Shown here: one piece after another, positions 53,857 to 63,071 of the stretch
Layout of the letters: the number at the start of each line of letters is the position of its first letter
Position numbering within the stretch: position 1 is the first letter of the stretch
NCBI RefSeq assembly: GCF_016591975.1
Contig: NZ_AP024169.1
Coordinates: 3,573,001-3,637,000 of the forward strand
DNA length: 64,000 nucleotides
Direction of reading: 5' to 3'
DNA from: Anaeromicropila herbilytica
GTDB lineage: Bacteria > Bacillota > Clostridia > Lachnospirales > Lachnospiraceae
The notes under the pieces: generated by a model
Seen by the model: only the letters and a program-made list of their open reading frames with translations
What the model was told of the DNA's origin: nothing
Database searches by the model: none
Position numbers and translations under genes: made by a program

Positions 53857-55014
53857 ATGAATTTTTCCTTTAAAATAGCCGTCCGATTCTTAAAATCAAG
53901 CAAAGGTCAAACACTTTTAATTGTGTTAGGAATTGCGGTGGGTGTTTCTGTACAAATATTCATTGGATCTTTAATTCAAGGGCTTCAAAAGAATCTACTT
54001 AATAAGACCATTGGTAATTCCTCTCACATTACGGTTATCTCTAAAAATCAGGATAATAGAATATCAAATTACAACCAGATCATAAATAAGATAACTCATA
54101 TATCACAAGATATTACGAATGTATCTATATCCTATGATAGTCCAGCTCTAATCAATCTTAATAACAAAAATTACTCTGTGTTAATTCGTGGATTGAATCT
54201 TAACACTGCGAGTAAGATTTACCATGTGAAAGAACAAATCTACGAGGGAAAAGCACCTAAGAGAAATAGTGAAACTATCATTGGTAAAGAACTACAAAAA
54301 GAATTAGGAATTAAACTTGGAGATGAACTCACAATCAACACTAATATTGGCCAGGAGTATACATTAAAAGTAACAGGATTCTATGATCTAAAAGTATCAT
54401 CTCTGAATAAGACATGGATGATTACTACGTTGGATACTGCTCAACATATGTTTGGTGGTGATAATACCATTACTAATATTGAGATGCAAGTAAAAGATGT
54501 ATTTGCAGCGGATCAAATAGCGGATCGTTTATCTAATGTTTTATCCTCTAGATTAAAGGTTGAAAATTGGAAATCACAGAATGAAAGCTTGCTTAGTGGA
54601 CTAAATGGTCAAAGTATATCAAGTATCATTATTCAAGTATTTGTCTTGGTTTCGGTTGCACTCGCAATTGCAAGTGTTCTTGCAATTACTGTAATACAGA
54701 AGTCAAAGCAGATTGGTATTCTTAAAGCAATGGGAATTACAGATAAAACAGCAAGTCTTATCTTCCTTTTTGAAGGACTTTTACTTGGAATTATCGGCTC
54801 TATATTAGGAGTATTATTTGGCCTACTATTGGGATTCTCCTTCTCCACGTTTGTAACAAACCCAGATGGAACACCAATCGTTGCTCTTACTTTCAATTAT
54901 AGCTTCATCCTATTCTCTGTAATGGTTGCAATTATTGCTTCTATGTTTGCGGCATTAATACCTGCGAAACGTTCCTCCCAACTTAATCCAATCGAGGTGA
55001 TTCGAAATGGCTGA
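53857..55014 (+). CDS. FtsX/LolC-like ABC transporter permease
   Basis: 385 residues. N-terminal helix (LLIVLGIAVGVSVQIFIGSLIQGL), an extracytoplasmic domain of about 220 residues, then three C-terminal helices (IIIQVFVLVSVALAIASVLAITVIQK; IFLFEGLLLGIIGSILGVLFGLLLGF; IASMFAALIPAKRSSQLNPIEVIRNG). The conserved cytoplasmic KSKQIGILKAMGIT contacts the ATPase. AAAAGGAG precedes ATG. The end overlaps the ATPase gene by 8 bases. Likely exports or extracts a lipid or lipoprotein-type substrate. Confidence 0.87.
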   Translation: MNFSFKIAVRFLKSSKGQTLLIVLGIAVGVSVQIFIGSLIQGLQKNLLNKTIGNSSHITVISKNQDNRISNYNQIINKITHISQDITNVSISYDSPALINLNNKNYSVLIRGLNLNTASKIYHVKEQIYEGKAPKRNSETIIGKELQKELGIKLGDELTINTNIGQEYTLKVTGFYDLKVSSLNKTWMITTLDTAQHMFGGDNTITNIEMQVKDVFAADQIADRLSNVLSSRLKVENWKSQNESLLSGLNGQSISSIIIQVFVLVSVALAIASVLAITVIQKSKQIGILKAMGITDKTASLIFLFEGLLLGIIGSILGVLFGLLLGFSFSTFVTNPDGTPIVALTFNYSFILFSVMVAIIASMFAALIPAKRSSQLNPIEVIRNG

Positions 55015-55681
55015 TATTATAACCTTATCAAATATAACAAAAATATATGGAACAACAATACAAACAAAAGTACTTCATAACATCAATTTATCCATTGAAG
55101 AAGGAAGCTTTAATTCTATTATCGGTTCCTCTGGCAGTGGTAAAAGTACATTTCTTAATATAATGGGTACATTAGATACGCCTACTAACGGTGACGTCAT
55201 CATAAATGGAATAAGAACAAATGATATGAAAAAGAATGATCTAGCAAGATTAAGGAATCAGACTTTAGGCTTTATCTTTCAATTCCATCATCTTCTTCCT
55301 GAATTTACTGTACTTGAAAATATACTTATGCCATATCAGATATATACATCAAAACCTTCAAAGGAAACCCTTGATCGAGCTAATGAACTTATTAATCTAG
55401 TTGGATTATCAAAGGTCAAACATAATCTTGCCACCAATCTGTCTGGTGGCCAACAACAAAGAACAGCGATTGCGAGAGCCCTCATCAATAACCCTAAAAT
55501 CATCTTAGCTGATGAACCTACTGGCAATCTTGATTCTGAAACTACTGATACGGTCTATCAATTAATGCGAGAGATCAATGAAAAATATAAAACAACTTTC
55601 GTTGTTATTACGCACGATAAAAGAATTGCAGATAAAACAGATCGTGTAATAGAGATTCAAGATGGTAGAATCCTTAATTAA
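55007..55681 (+). CDS. LolD/MacB-type ABC ATP-binding protein
   Basis: 224 residues with Walker A (GSSGSGKSTFLNIMG), signature NLSGGQQQRTAIA, Walker B (IILADEPTGNLD) and switch His (FVVITHDKRIA). The HHLLPEFTVLENILMP segment is typical of LolD/FtsE-like ATPases. Paired with the preceding permease in a two-gene operon. Confidence 0.9.
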   Translation: MADIITLSNITKIYGTTIQTKVLHNINLSIEEGSFNSIIGSSGSGKSTFLNIMGTLDTPTNGDVIINGIRTNDMKKNDLARLRNQTLGFIFQFHHLLPEFTVLENILMPYQIYTSKPSKETLDRANELINLVGLSKVKHNLATNLSGGQQQRTAIARALINNPKIILADEPTGNLDSETTDTVYQLMREINEKYKTTFVVITHDKRIADKTDRVIEIQDGRILN

Positions 55682-55711
55682 TAAGTAATTCTACCCTATA
55701 CGCACAAATAA

Positions 55712-55747
55712 GACGAGGACTTAGCCTTTTATGCTAAGTCTTCGTCT
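55712..55747. terminator. Bidirectional terminator between convergent genes
   Basis: A 14-bp stem with one mismatched pair: GACGAGGACTTAGC (55712-55725) and GCTAAGTCTTCGTC (55733-55746), loop CTTTTAT, with T-rich exits on both sides. Confidence 0.85.
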
Positions 55748-55753
55748 TTCTAT

Positions 55754-56212
55754 TTATCTTAATTTTTTCCCTTCTGATAATAATTCAACTGCTTTTGTGA
55801 TACGTTCCTTTCTAGTATCCTCACGTTTTGCTGAGGTAATCCAATTAACATATTCCTTTTTGGCAGTATAGGAAAAAGAGTGGAATGTAGTAATCGCTTT
55901 TTCACTTCGGTTCATAGATAATTCAAAATCTTCTGGAAGTTCTACAATACGCTCTTCTTCATCCTTTTCCAACGTTACTAATATCTCATCGCCATAATCT
56001 TTTCCTATTGCTTTGCGAATCTCTTTTGTTAAACCTATCATATAACAATCGCCCATTCTTACAATTGACCCACGATATTCGATTCCATCAAAGTTGGCTT
56101 TCACTTTCACACGTTTTGAACCAAATACCTCATTAACGTCAAAAGGTGGTTCTATATAAGCAGCATTATTTTTTTCATGTTGTTTTATGATTGCTTTATA
56201 TTCCTGTTTCAA
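55754..56212 (-). CDS. YdeI/OmdA-like protein with DUF1905 (TTG start)
   Basis: 152 residues from TTG 56212, which follows AAGGAG by eight bases and gives the usual family N-terminus (KQEYKAIIKQHEKNNAAYIEPPFDVNEVFG). An ATG at 56242 has no ribosome-binding site. DUF1905: KRVKVKANFDGIEYRGSIVRMGDCYMIGLTKEIRKAIG. C-terminal YdeI-type helices: FHSFSYTAKKEYVNWITSAKREDTRKERITKAVELL. Cytoplasmic, function unknown. Confidence 0.85.
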   Translation of the reverse strand: MKQEYKAIIKQHEKNNAAYIEPPFDVNEVFGSKRVKVKANFDGIEYRGSIVRMGDCYMIGLTKEIRKAIGKDYGDEILVTLEKDEEERIVELPEDFELSMNRSEKAITTFHSFSYTAKKEYVNWITSAKREDTRKERITKAVELLSEGKKLR

Positions 56213-56342
56213 TGAATTCTCTCCTTCTTCAACTATTCCCATTTATTCTATCTAAACTAATAGGATTAGTATAACATAAAACTAGATAAGTAAAACAGTA
56301 GGTAAATTTATGCAATCACAGAGATAATAATTAACGAAGTGC

Positions 56343-58016
56343 TTAAGATTCTAAACAACCATTATCATTTTCACAAACATCAATTCTATCTTTCTTTCGA
56401 TTAAATGGTACTACGAATAAACCTAACGTTGCAATGAGCCCTGTTATTAGAAAGCATTTATTATACACCTTATAGCTCTCCTTCTCCTTGATATCCTTTA
56501 TATGACCAAGTAATTGCTCTACTTCATTTTCTTGTTTCTCAAAACTTTTAATCACGAACTCCTTATTATTTCCTGTAACATTTACTAATGCTACTTTCTC
56601 TTGACTCTTAAATACTTTATGAACATCTTCTTTTGAAAAATTACTACTTGATTGAGATGTTGAACAATTAATTGCTGTAATGAATGTGTCCTTAACTTCT
56701 TTCTGCAATACGGAGTCATTATGAATCTCCTGAACTATTTTTACTTTCGTATTATGTATTGCATCTGTTGTAAAATGACTACTTAAAGTAGATACTAATG
56801 CAATTGCAATGCAAGCACTTAATTGTCTAAAACTATTTTGAATTCCAGAAGCCATCCCATTCTTATCGTTGGATACTTCTTCATAAGTAGTTTGGTACAG
56901 TATGGTCGTTATTCTAACTCCAACTCCTAGTAGAATCAGAGCAATACAAATGAGTAATATATGATTTGAATTATTCATGAAATATAACATGAAATTTCCT
57001 ACTACTACAATTAGTACAGAAATCAAAGACACTTTTCTTGCTGATAACTTCTTATATACGAAAGGCATTAATGGTGCTGTCAAAAGTGCTGTTAAACTTG
57101 GAATTCCCATCCAAAGACCAGCCTTTAAAACAGAATATCCAAGTGTATTTTCAAAATAAAAATTTAATAAATATGATATTGGCATATAAGCAAAGAAAAA
57201 TACTGCAATTAATATGATGGAGGCTGTAAAGCTTCTGATTCGAAACAAACTAAATTCAAACATTGGATTCGTAATCTTTCTTTCATATATAATAAATACA
57301 ATGATAGAAAGAATTGATATAGCAATTAAGGATATGATTTTAGAACTGTTCCATCCATAGTCATTTCCCTTTACTAGGAAGAACGTAAATGTTCCAAGTC
57401 CTAAAGCTAAAAGTATACAACCTATGAAATCAATCTTTTTCTCTATTGTTTCATCAAAACATTCTTTGATGTATAAAGCGCCAAAAATCAGTGCAATAAT
57501 TACGAACGGTATATTTACATAAAATATTGCTCGGTAACTAAAGCATTCGTTTAATATACCACCAAGTACTGGGCCAGAAGCAGCTGAAATTGATATTGTC
57601 ATTCCAATAACAACCGATAGTTTACCCATAGCATTTTTTCCAAATAATTCTATACCTAATGGAATAGATAAAGGTGTTAGAATGGCTGCTCCAACTCCTT
57701 GAATAATTCGAAAAATAATTAGCATTGATAACGAATCAACTAATCCACAGCATATTGATGATATTCCAAATACTCCTAGTCCGATTAAGAATAACTTCTT
57801 TCTACCAAAGATATCAGCTATTTTAGAAAAGTTAATCAATAATGCAGAAAATGCTATTAAATATGCTGTACTAATCCAAGAAATACCGGTTGTGCTTGTG
57901 TTAAAATGCTTTGCCATACTTGGCAAGGAAACATTCACGATGGTACTATCTAATACAGTTAGGAAACATGCTATGTCTATTGCAATAAACGCTAAAATTT
58001 TTTTAGAAATTTTCAT
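56343..58016 (-). CDS. DHA2-family drug:H+ antiporter (EmrB/QacA type)
   Basis: 557 residues with fourteen predicted helices. Helix 1 carries the motif D1 (LTVLDSTIVNVSLPSMAKHF), motif A is NFSKIADIFGRKKLFLIGL, motif C-like is ISISAASGPVLGGILNE. An extracytoplasmic stretch of about 110 residues lies between the last helices (TTDAIHNTKVKIVQEI ... EQLLGHIKDIKEK). Exports cationic or lipophilic drugs. Divergent from the TetR gene, with shared operator. Confidence 0.9.
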   Translation of the reverse strand: MKISKKILAFIAIDIACFLTVLDSTIVNVSLPSMAKHFNTSTTGISWISTAYLIAFSALLINFSKIADIFGRKKLFLIGLGVFGISSICCGLVDSLSMLIIFRIIQGVGAAILTPLSIPLGIELFGKNAMGKLSVVIGMTISISAASGPVLGGILNECFSYRAIFYVNIPFVIIALIFGALYIKECFDETIEKKIDFIGCILLALGLGTFTFFLVKGNDYGWNSSKIISLIAISILSIIVFIIYERKITNPMFEFSLFRIRSFTASIILIAVFFFAYMPISYLLNFYFENTLGYSVLKAGLWMGIPSLTALLTAPLMPFVYKKLSARKVSLISVLIVVVGNFMLYFMNNSNHILLICIALILLGVGVRITTILYQTTYEEVSNDKNGMASGIQNSFRQLSACIAIALVSTLSSHFTTDAIHNTKVKIVQEIHNDSVLQKEVKDTFITAINCSTSQSSSNFSKEDVHKVFKSQEKVALVNVTGNNKEFVIKSFEKQENEVEQLLGHIKDIKEKESYKVYNKCFLITGLIATLGLFVVPFNRKKDRIDVCENDNGCLES

Positions 58017-58152
58017 AATTCCATCCTTTCATTGTTAAATCTTTTTTGTCAGGGAGATATGCGAATAATATCGTACGTTCTTTCATTCCACTAGTTTATG
58101 TTTACAATGCCTGCAGTTACATTTATAAACATGAATCTGGTTTCGCATTCAC

Positions 58153-58234
58153 ATATTATCACAATAAATTTCTCTTGTCAATAACATGAAGTTACTTTCA
58201 TGTTATTGACTTTTCTTTTTATTTCATTTATGAT
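58153..58234. promoter_or_regulatory. Divergent promoters with -35 boxes inside a 34-bp palindrome
   Basis: GTCAATAACATGAA (58177-58190), GTTACT, TTCATGTTATTGAC (58197-58210): perfect 14-bp arms. The plus promoter is TTGACT (58206-58211), 17 bases, TATGAT (58229-58234) for tetR. The minus promoter is TTGACA (58176-58181), 17 bases, TAATAT (58153-58158) for the efflux gene. Repressor binding would block both. Confidence 0.88.
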
Positions 58235-58296
58235 TTAACAAGTATAAAAAGAAATTAAATGAATCGAATCATAAAAAGGAAGGACTTAATCGTAAT

Positions 58297-58932
58297 ATGG
58301 AGAGAAAAACGAGAATACCTACTCAAAAAAGGTCTCTTGAAAAGTATGAAAAGATTATTGATGCAGCTTTTAAGCTCTTTAATGAAAAAGGATATTACAA
58401 TGTTACTACCATTGATATTGCAAAAGAAGCTAATGTAGCAACAGGTTCTCTTTATTCCTATTTTAACGATAAAAAAGATATCTATATCGAAATCTTAAAA
58501 AGAATTGCAAACAACATTGTTCAGCCTACCGTTGAATTTTGGAAGCAGAATAACAATTTGAATTTTCAAGATGTTGCATCGGTAAAAAAGCTCTTTGAAA
58601 TATTTATTAAAATTATGATGGAACATCATAATTTTTCAAAACTATTTCATGATGATATGACGGCACTTACACTTTTAGATAAAGATATTTCTGACATAAG
58701 GGAAGAAAATGATAGACAGCGAATAGAGAGAACAAGAGAAATACTAAATATGTTATCCATACCCTTTAAGAATGATGAGGCTTTTGAAATATTCCTCCAT
58801 TACTGTAATCTTCTGATTGACGACGTCTGTCATCAAATCTTATATGATAAAACAATTAAAGATATTGATTTATACATTGAACAAGCTGTTGATATTCTGT
58901 ATCTATTACTTCAAAATTTAGCCGATATCTAA
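58297..58932 (+). CDS. TetR-family repressor of the efflux pump
   Basis: 211 residues. N-terminal helix-turn-helix: QKRSLEKYEKIIDAAFKLFNEKGYYNVTTIDIAKEANVATGSLYSYFNDKKDIYIEIL. The helical ligand-binding part follows (residues 70-211). AAGGAAGGACTTAATCG precedes ATG. It is divergent from the DHA2 pump; the 34-bp palindrome between them is the likely operator. Ligand unknown, presumably pump substrates. Confidence 0.9.
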   Translation: MERKTRIPTQKRSLEKYEKIIDAAFKLFNEKGYYNVTTIDIAKEANVATGSLYSYFNDKKDIYIEILKRIANNIVQPTVEFWKQNNNLNFQDVASVKKLFEIFIKIMMEHHNFSKLFHDDMTALTLLDKDISDIREENDRQRIERTREILNMLSIPFKNDEAFEIFLHYCNLLIDDVCHQILYDKTIKDIDLYIEQAVDILYLLLQNLADI

Positions 58933-58980
58933 ACTCTTTCAAACTATTTAGCACGGTCTAGCTTCGTTCAATACACGACA

Positions 58981-59017
58981 AAAAAAGTAGCATTTCCTAT
59001 AGATATGCTACTTTTTT
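58981..59017. terminator. Bidirectional terminator between tetR and the HAD gene
   Basis: AAAAAAGTAGCAT (58981-58993) pairs with ATGCTACTTTTTT (59005-59017) around TTCCTATAGAT; the arms supply a T-run in either direction. Confidence 0.88.
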
Positions 59018-59126
59018 GTTCCTATTCAATTCCCATTAGCATTGATAGTTCTTGTAAATACATGTTCTATTTGCTTCCTTAACACATCTACTTCTCTCTA
59101 TAAAGCATCGATATGAGTTTTCTTAG

Positions 59127-59915
59127 CTATACCATAATAAATCGTTCAATTCCTATGGCTACCCCGTCCTTTTGAACGGTATCGGTAACCATTTTCGCAT
59201 ATCCTTTTACATAATCTTTGGCATTCCCCATTGCTATTCCACATCCTACCGTTGATAACATTTCAATATCATTTTTACCATCGCCAAAGGCATAACTATT
59301 TTCAATTGGAATATTAAGATATTCTAATATTTTTAGTATTCCGGTAGCTTTGCTATTTGACTTAGAATATAATTCGAAAAATCCCATTTCACTATCATAA
59401 ACATAATCATACTGATCATTATCTAGGGACAAGCAATAATCTATACTCGATTGATCTTTACATAACATTTCAGTCTTATAGACATCGATCTCATCAAGAT
59501 TATAATTTCCTTTCAAATATTTTTTAGGCATATTATAAGCATCATACAATCTATGTAAATCTTTATATTCCGCTTTTATATAAGAATTAGTTTGACCTTG
59601 CAATATGTACTCAATTCCAAACTTTTCAAAATTGTCTACTACTTCTCTAACTTTCTTCTTATCTAGATAGCTTTTATATATAAACTTATCATTCACTTGT
59701 ACACAAGCACCATTATTTAGTACGAATCCATCAAAGCCAGCTTTATGTATATTATCATTTAAGAAAGCATATGGTCTTCCTGTCGCAATAAATACATAAT
59801 TTCCTTTTGCTTGCAATTCACGTATCGCTCTTTTTACCCTAGGTGTAATATCTGTTATTCCATTTAGGCAATCCAATAAAGTTCCATCAATATCAAAAAA
59901 TATTGCTTTTCTCAT
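59127..59915 (-). CDS. HAD-superfamily Cof-type sugar phosphatase
   Basis: 262 residues. Motif I FFDIDGTLLD (nucleophile Asp), motif II VFIATGRP, motif III Lys in SKATGILKILEYLN, motif IV AFGDGKNDIEML. The large C2 cap (residues ~85-190) places it in the Cof/YidA group, which dephosphorylates sugar phosphates or flavin/pyridoxal precursors. Divergent from the DeoR gene. Confidence 0.9.
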   Translation of the reverse strand: MRKAIFFDIDGTLLDCLNGITDITPRVKRAIRELQAKGNYVFIATGRPYAFLNDNIHKAGFDGFVLNNGACVQVNDKFIYKSYLDKKKVREVVDNFEKFGIEYILQGQTNSYIKAEYKDLHRLYDAYNMPKKYLKGNYNLDEIDVYKTEMLCKDQSSIDYCLSLDNDQYDYVYDSEMGFFELYSKSNSKATGILKILEYLNIPIENSYAFGDGKNDIEMLSTVGCGIAMGNAKDYVKGYAKMVTDTVQKDGVAIGIERFIMV

Positions 59916-60147
59916 ATCATTTGCTCCTTTCAGAAATGAATTATCATTTTGGTTTATGCGAAACTATTTACTTGGTTGAATTTAAGAAACAATAATTCAA
60001 GTTTCGTAATTATCTAGTCAAGTTTGGTATACAATCAATTACATGTAATTTTAATATCACTTTGTATCGTTTATTATCATTCATTCTCATTCTAGTAAAT
60101 TTATTATCAATTGTCAACGCAATTCTTCTCAATTATGAATAGTTTAA

Positions 60148-60176
60148 TTGCACTTCAAATTCTTTTTTGTTAAAAT
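60148..60176 (+). promoter_or_regulatory. Promoter of the DeoR-type gene
   Basis: TTGCAC (60148-60153), 17-base spacer, TAAAAT (60171-60176), about 30 bases before the start codon with AGGAGGG. The remaining divergent region 59916-60147 is AT-rich with no clear operator. Confidence 0.6.
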
Positions 60177-60207
60177 AGTATAAAACGAGAATAAACAGGA
60201 GGGTTCT

Positions 60208-60972
60208 ATGTTTATAGAAGAACGCCATAAACATATCTTAGAATTGTTAGAACGTGATGGAAAAGTATTAGTAAAAGACTTAAGTCTGCAATTTAAAGTT
60301 AGTGAGAGTATGATAAGAAAAGACCTTCAAGCTCTAGAGAAAAACCACTTATTGCAACGAACTTACGGTGGTGCGATTAATATAAAACGATCCATTGCCA
60401 ACTGTGAATCGTTATTTAAACGATTTGAAAAAGACACTGATTTAAAACAAGTCATTGCCGAGAAAGCTTATCAGTTAATTCAGGATAACGATACAATCTT
60501 TTTAGATGTCTCAAGTATATCCTATCTTCTAATTAAGCTATTGATAAAGAATAACAGGGAGGTTACTTTAATCACAAATATGGTTGAAACAGCTTCTTTA
60601 CTTCATATGGATTTAAAGATGAAAGTAATATTTATAGGTGGAAACTACAATACTTTTGTTGGTGGAAATATCGGATTTTATTCTAATGAACAGATTAAAC
60701 TATATAGTTGCAATAAATCATTTATTGGGTGTGTTGGAATAAATCTAGCAGCGAATACGATTAGTACTGCTATCTCAGAAGATGCGGGCACTAAAAAAGC
60801 TATAATGAGTATATCAAAAGAAGTTTATCTATTGGCATCTAATGAAAGATTCAGCCTAGATAGTATTTATAACTTTGCTAATATCTCTGATTTTCATGGA
60901 ATAATTACCGAATCCAAGCCAAATGATGCTATCCTTACATTGTTGAATCAATATGATATTAAATTAATATAA
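60208..60972 (+). CDS. DeoR/GlpR-family transcriptional repressor
   Basis: 254 residues. N-terminal winged helix: RHKHILELLERDGKVLVKDLSLQFKVSESMIRKDLQALEKNHLLQRTYGGAI. The C-terminal sugar-phosphate sensing domain of ribose-isomerase-like fold follows (DTIFLDVSSISYLLIKLL; VTLITNMVETASLL; KVIFIGGNY; VGINLAANTISTAISEDAGTKKAIM). DeoR members usually control the adjacent sugar operon and are released by a sugar phosphate. Here the neighbour is the divergent HAD phosphatase. Confidence 0.88.
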   Translation: MFIEERHKHILELLERDGKVLVKDLSLQFKVSESMIRKDLQALEKNHLLQRTYGGAINIKRSIANCESLFKRFEKDTDLKQVIAEKAYQLIQDNDTIFLDVSSISYLLIKLLIKNNREVTLITNMVETASLLHMDLKMKVIFIGGNYNTFVGGNIGFYSNEQIKLYSCNKSFIGCVGINLAANTISTAISEDAGTKKAIMSISKEVYLLASNERFSLDSIYNFANISDFHGIITESKPNDAILTLLNQYDIKLI

Positions 60973-61005
60973 TATAGATTTAATAAGTATTTAGGAGGTT
61001 GCATT

Positions 61006-61275
61006 ATGCCAAATGCGAAGTCTATATTAAATGATATTGAAAATTTACCATTACATCAGAAAGAACAAATACTATCAACTTTAGAGAAATTTCTTGTCTT
61101 AGGTTCGTAAGTAAGCCAAGTATAACAAGAAGTTAAAGAATTTAGATTTTCTAATACATTTATGGTGTCGTTGAAGCAGATGAAGTATTCTTTGCAGAAA
61201 ATTTTAAGGGTACAAAGCCTTCTAACATGCCAAGGCACCCTCGCAAAAGAAGAAAATAGCAATAGTAATTTATAA
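61006..61275 (+). pseudogene. Degenerate IS1595-family transposase remnant
   Basis: GGAGG followed by ATG at 61006 opens a 34-codon frame (MPNAKSILNDIENLPLHQKE), resembling the N-terminus of ISXO2-like transposases, and stops at 61110. Further on, in another frame, comes VVEADEVFFAENFKGTKPS then PRHPRKRRK. This matches the catalytic VE(V/I)DETYFxxNFKG and basic-RKPRKRG block of the IS1595 family. Internal stops and a large deletion of the Zn-finger region are present; downstream sequence is not transposase. No terminal repeats found. An inactive relic. Confidence 0.7.
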
Positions 61276-61332
61276 CGAAGTAAGTATTATATACTACATA
61301 AACAATTAATAATTTATCAGAAGATAATATAA

Positions 61333-61878
61333 ATGATAACAGCAAAAAAAGTTATCATAAAATCGAAATCTTTTAGAAGTATAAAAAAACTATATCAACA
61401 AGCATTTCCCGAAAACGAAAAATTACCAATATGGATACTTGTTTTAATGTCACTTAGAAAATGCGTAGATTTCTATTCCTTTTATGACAAAAATGTATTT
61501 TGTGGATTTACTTATTTAATACATTATAAAAAAATGACTTTTGTATTATATTTAGCAACAGATTCATCGGTTAGGTCAAAAGGGTATGGTGCTGGTATTT
61601 TAGATTGGATTGAGAAAGCATACCAAGAGAATAGTATTGTCTTAAATATTGAAACTGTAAGTGAAAAATATGATAATTTTGAGCAAAGATTAAAAAGACA
61701 GAAATTCTATTATAATAATGGATTTCAAGATACAGGCTATACTTTGTATGATAAAAAAGATATTTATGATGTTTTAATTACAAAGAATAGTGCCAATTTT
61801 TCGGAAGGCGAGTATAAAAATTTGTTTAGAAGGTTTTCGTTTGGCTTTATAACTATTAATCTCGTAAGAAAGAATTGA
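61333..61878 (+). CDS. GNAT-like acetyltransferase
   Basis: 181 residues. Core: FRSIKKLYQQAFPENEKLPIWIL, then VFCGFTYLIHYKKMTFVLYLATDSSVRSKGYGAGILDWIEKAY (acetyl-CoA loop with SKGYG) and QRLKRQKFYYNNGFQDTGY. The start is preceded only by AAGATAAT-type sequence, so the ribosome-binding site is weak. No partner gene; substrate unknown. Confidence 0.8.
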   Translation: MITAKKVIIKSKSFRSIKKLYQQAFPENEKLPIWILVLMSLRKCVDFYSFYDKNVFCGFTYLIHYKKMTFVLYLATDSSVRSKGYGAGILDWIEKAYQENSIVLNIETVSEKYDNFEQRLKRQKFYYNNGFQDTGYTLYDKKDIYDVLITKNSANFSEGEYKNLFRRFSFGFITINLVRKN

Positions 61879-61917
61879 ACAGATTTTAGTTAAGTGGCAA
61901 TATTCTTTTTATTGAGT

Positions 61918-61951
61918 ATTATAGGTGGACAATCCCACCTATAATTTTTTA
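61918..61951 (+). terminator. Terminator of the GNAT gene
   Basis: ATTATAGGTGG pairs with CCACCTATAAT around a 6-base loop, followed by six T. Confidence 0.88.
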
Positions 61952-62041
61952 CGCTATATTTCAACATCATAATAAAACATAGCCTAATTTTTAAGCTAGT
62001 AAATTCAAATAAAAGATAAAACAAGCCTGCATCGATTAATT

Positions 62042-62283
62042 TTATTTCTCGTTAATTGCCTCATAAGTATCCTTAATATCTTTTAAATCATTATATTCTA
62101 ATTCAGGATCAATGACTGTATTCCACTCTTGGTATAACATATTGATATGCATGTCCGTTCTTTTTTTTGAATTTATCCTTGCGTATAAATAGATTATTAC
62201 TAAACATACTAATGTAATTGAAATTACTTTTAAATTACTTATTTTATTAACTGTCTTTTCATGACTGTCAATATTTCGTCAAA
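62042..62283 (-). other. Possible out-of-frame membrane extension after the HEPN gene
   Basis: An open minus-strand frame, shifted from the HEPN gene and overlapping its end, encodes a convincing membrane helix (VISITLVCLVIIYLYARIN) and a charged tail ending EAINEK, stop at 62042. It has no ATG, GTG or TTG before the helix. It could be a frameshifted tail, a decayed gene or chance. The rest of the gap down to 61952 is empty. Confidence 0.3.
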
Positions 62284-62664
62284 TGAATCCTCCTGATTTT
62301 TAACGAAAGCCATCAATTCTTCCCTTGATGGTTCCTTGTATCTGTGTGATATGCGATTTCTTAGTAGTCTTGCTGCATTTAAGAAATCATTTTGCCTCTC
62401 ATCAATAATATGATTCTCCAATAATATAGAAAGACCTTGTCTCATATCTATTCCTATCTTAAATCGTTTCAACTCTTTGAGCATAATAGATGTAAAATCC
62501 TCAACTGTAATAAAAGATTCAACAAATAATTGTTTCAGACCATATGTAATAAATATGCTGGTCTCATCCTCTTCCTTTGATTCGAGAATAATTCTACATT
62601 GCTTTAACTGTTCAATGCTCTCTGACATATCTGCTATTACTGCTAACAAACGGTCTTCATTCAT
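62239..62664 (-). CDS. hepT: HEPN-domain toxin (HepT-like)
   Basis: 141 residues, all-helical. HEPN RNase motif RNRISHRY (R-x4-H) lies at residues ~105-112. Its start overlaps the stop of the nucleotidyltransferase gene by 4 bases. In characterised pairs the HEPN protein is an RNase toxin that is silenced when the MNT partner adds AMP groups to a Tyr near the motif; here the Tyr in SHRY fits. Function assigned by pair architecture. Confidence 0.8.
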   Translation of the reverse strand: MNEDRLLAVIADMSESIEQLKQCRIILESKEEDETSIFITYGLKQLFVESFITVEDFTSIMLKELKRFKIGIDMRQGLSILLENHIIDERQNDFLNAARLLRNRISHRYKEPSREELMAFVKNQEDSFDEILTVMKRQLIK

Positions 62665-63071
62665 GACAATAACTCCCTTCTTCTCCTTGCATAAAAGGAT
62701 TCATTGATTCTATAAAAGAACTCTGTTTCCTCTATACATAGCTTAAGTGCAACGTCCTGATTGCTTGTATAAATAGATATTCCGTTATTAAGTGCCTGAA
62801 TCTTAACAAAAATATCTAGGTTTGGATCTTTTAAATCAATTACATCAATCTGACGATTTAATTGTTTTTCTAACCACAATTCAATCTGCAATTTTTCATC
62901 TAGTGTCAGTATATCTTGTCCTATGACTGCAAAATCAATATCAGATTCCTCATGAAAATCTTCCGTTACGATACTACCAAAAACTATAATGCTGTATAGA
63001 TTATGTTGTTCAGCAATATCTTCCCACATTTCTTTGGTAATATGGTTCAAATAATTCATATAATCAGCCAC
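62661..63071 (-). CDS. mntA: MNT-domain nucleotidyltransferase antitoxin (MntA-like)
   Basis: 136 residues from GTG 63071, with GGAAGGTG about six bases upstream. Minimal nucleotidyltransferase: IIVFGSIVTEDFHEESDIDFAVIG (exact GSx10DxD) and a third acidic position in IDVIDLKD. Located before and overlapping the HEPN gene, the standard type VII toxin-antitoxin order. It would AMPylate the toxin with ATP. Confidence 0.82.
   Translation of the reverse strand: MADYMNYLNHITKEMWEDIAEQHNLYSIIVFGSIVTEDFHEESDIDFAVIGQDILTLDEKLQIELWLEKQLNRQIDVIDLKDPNLDIFVKIQALNNGISIYTSNQDVALKLCIEETEFFYRINESFYARRRRELLS

Noticed and set aside
59026..59125. Minus-strand frame REVDVLRKQIEHVFTRTINANGN after the HAD gene
   Set aside because: An in-frame stop lies just upstream and there is no start codon; at best a tiny gene remnant.
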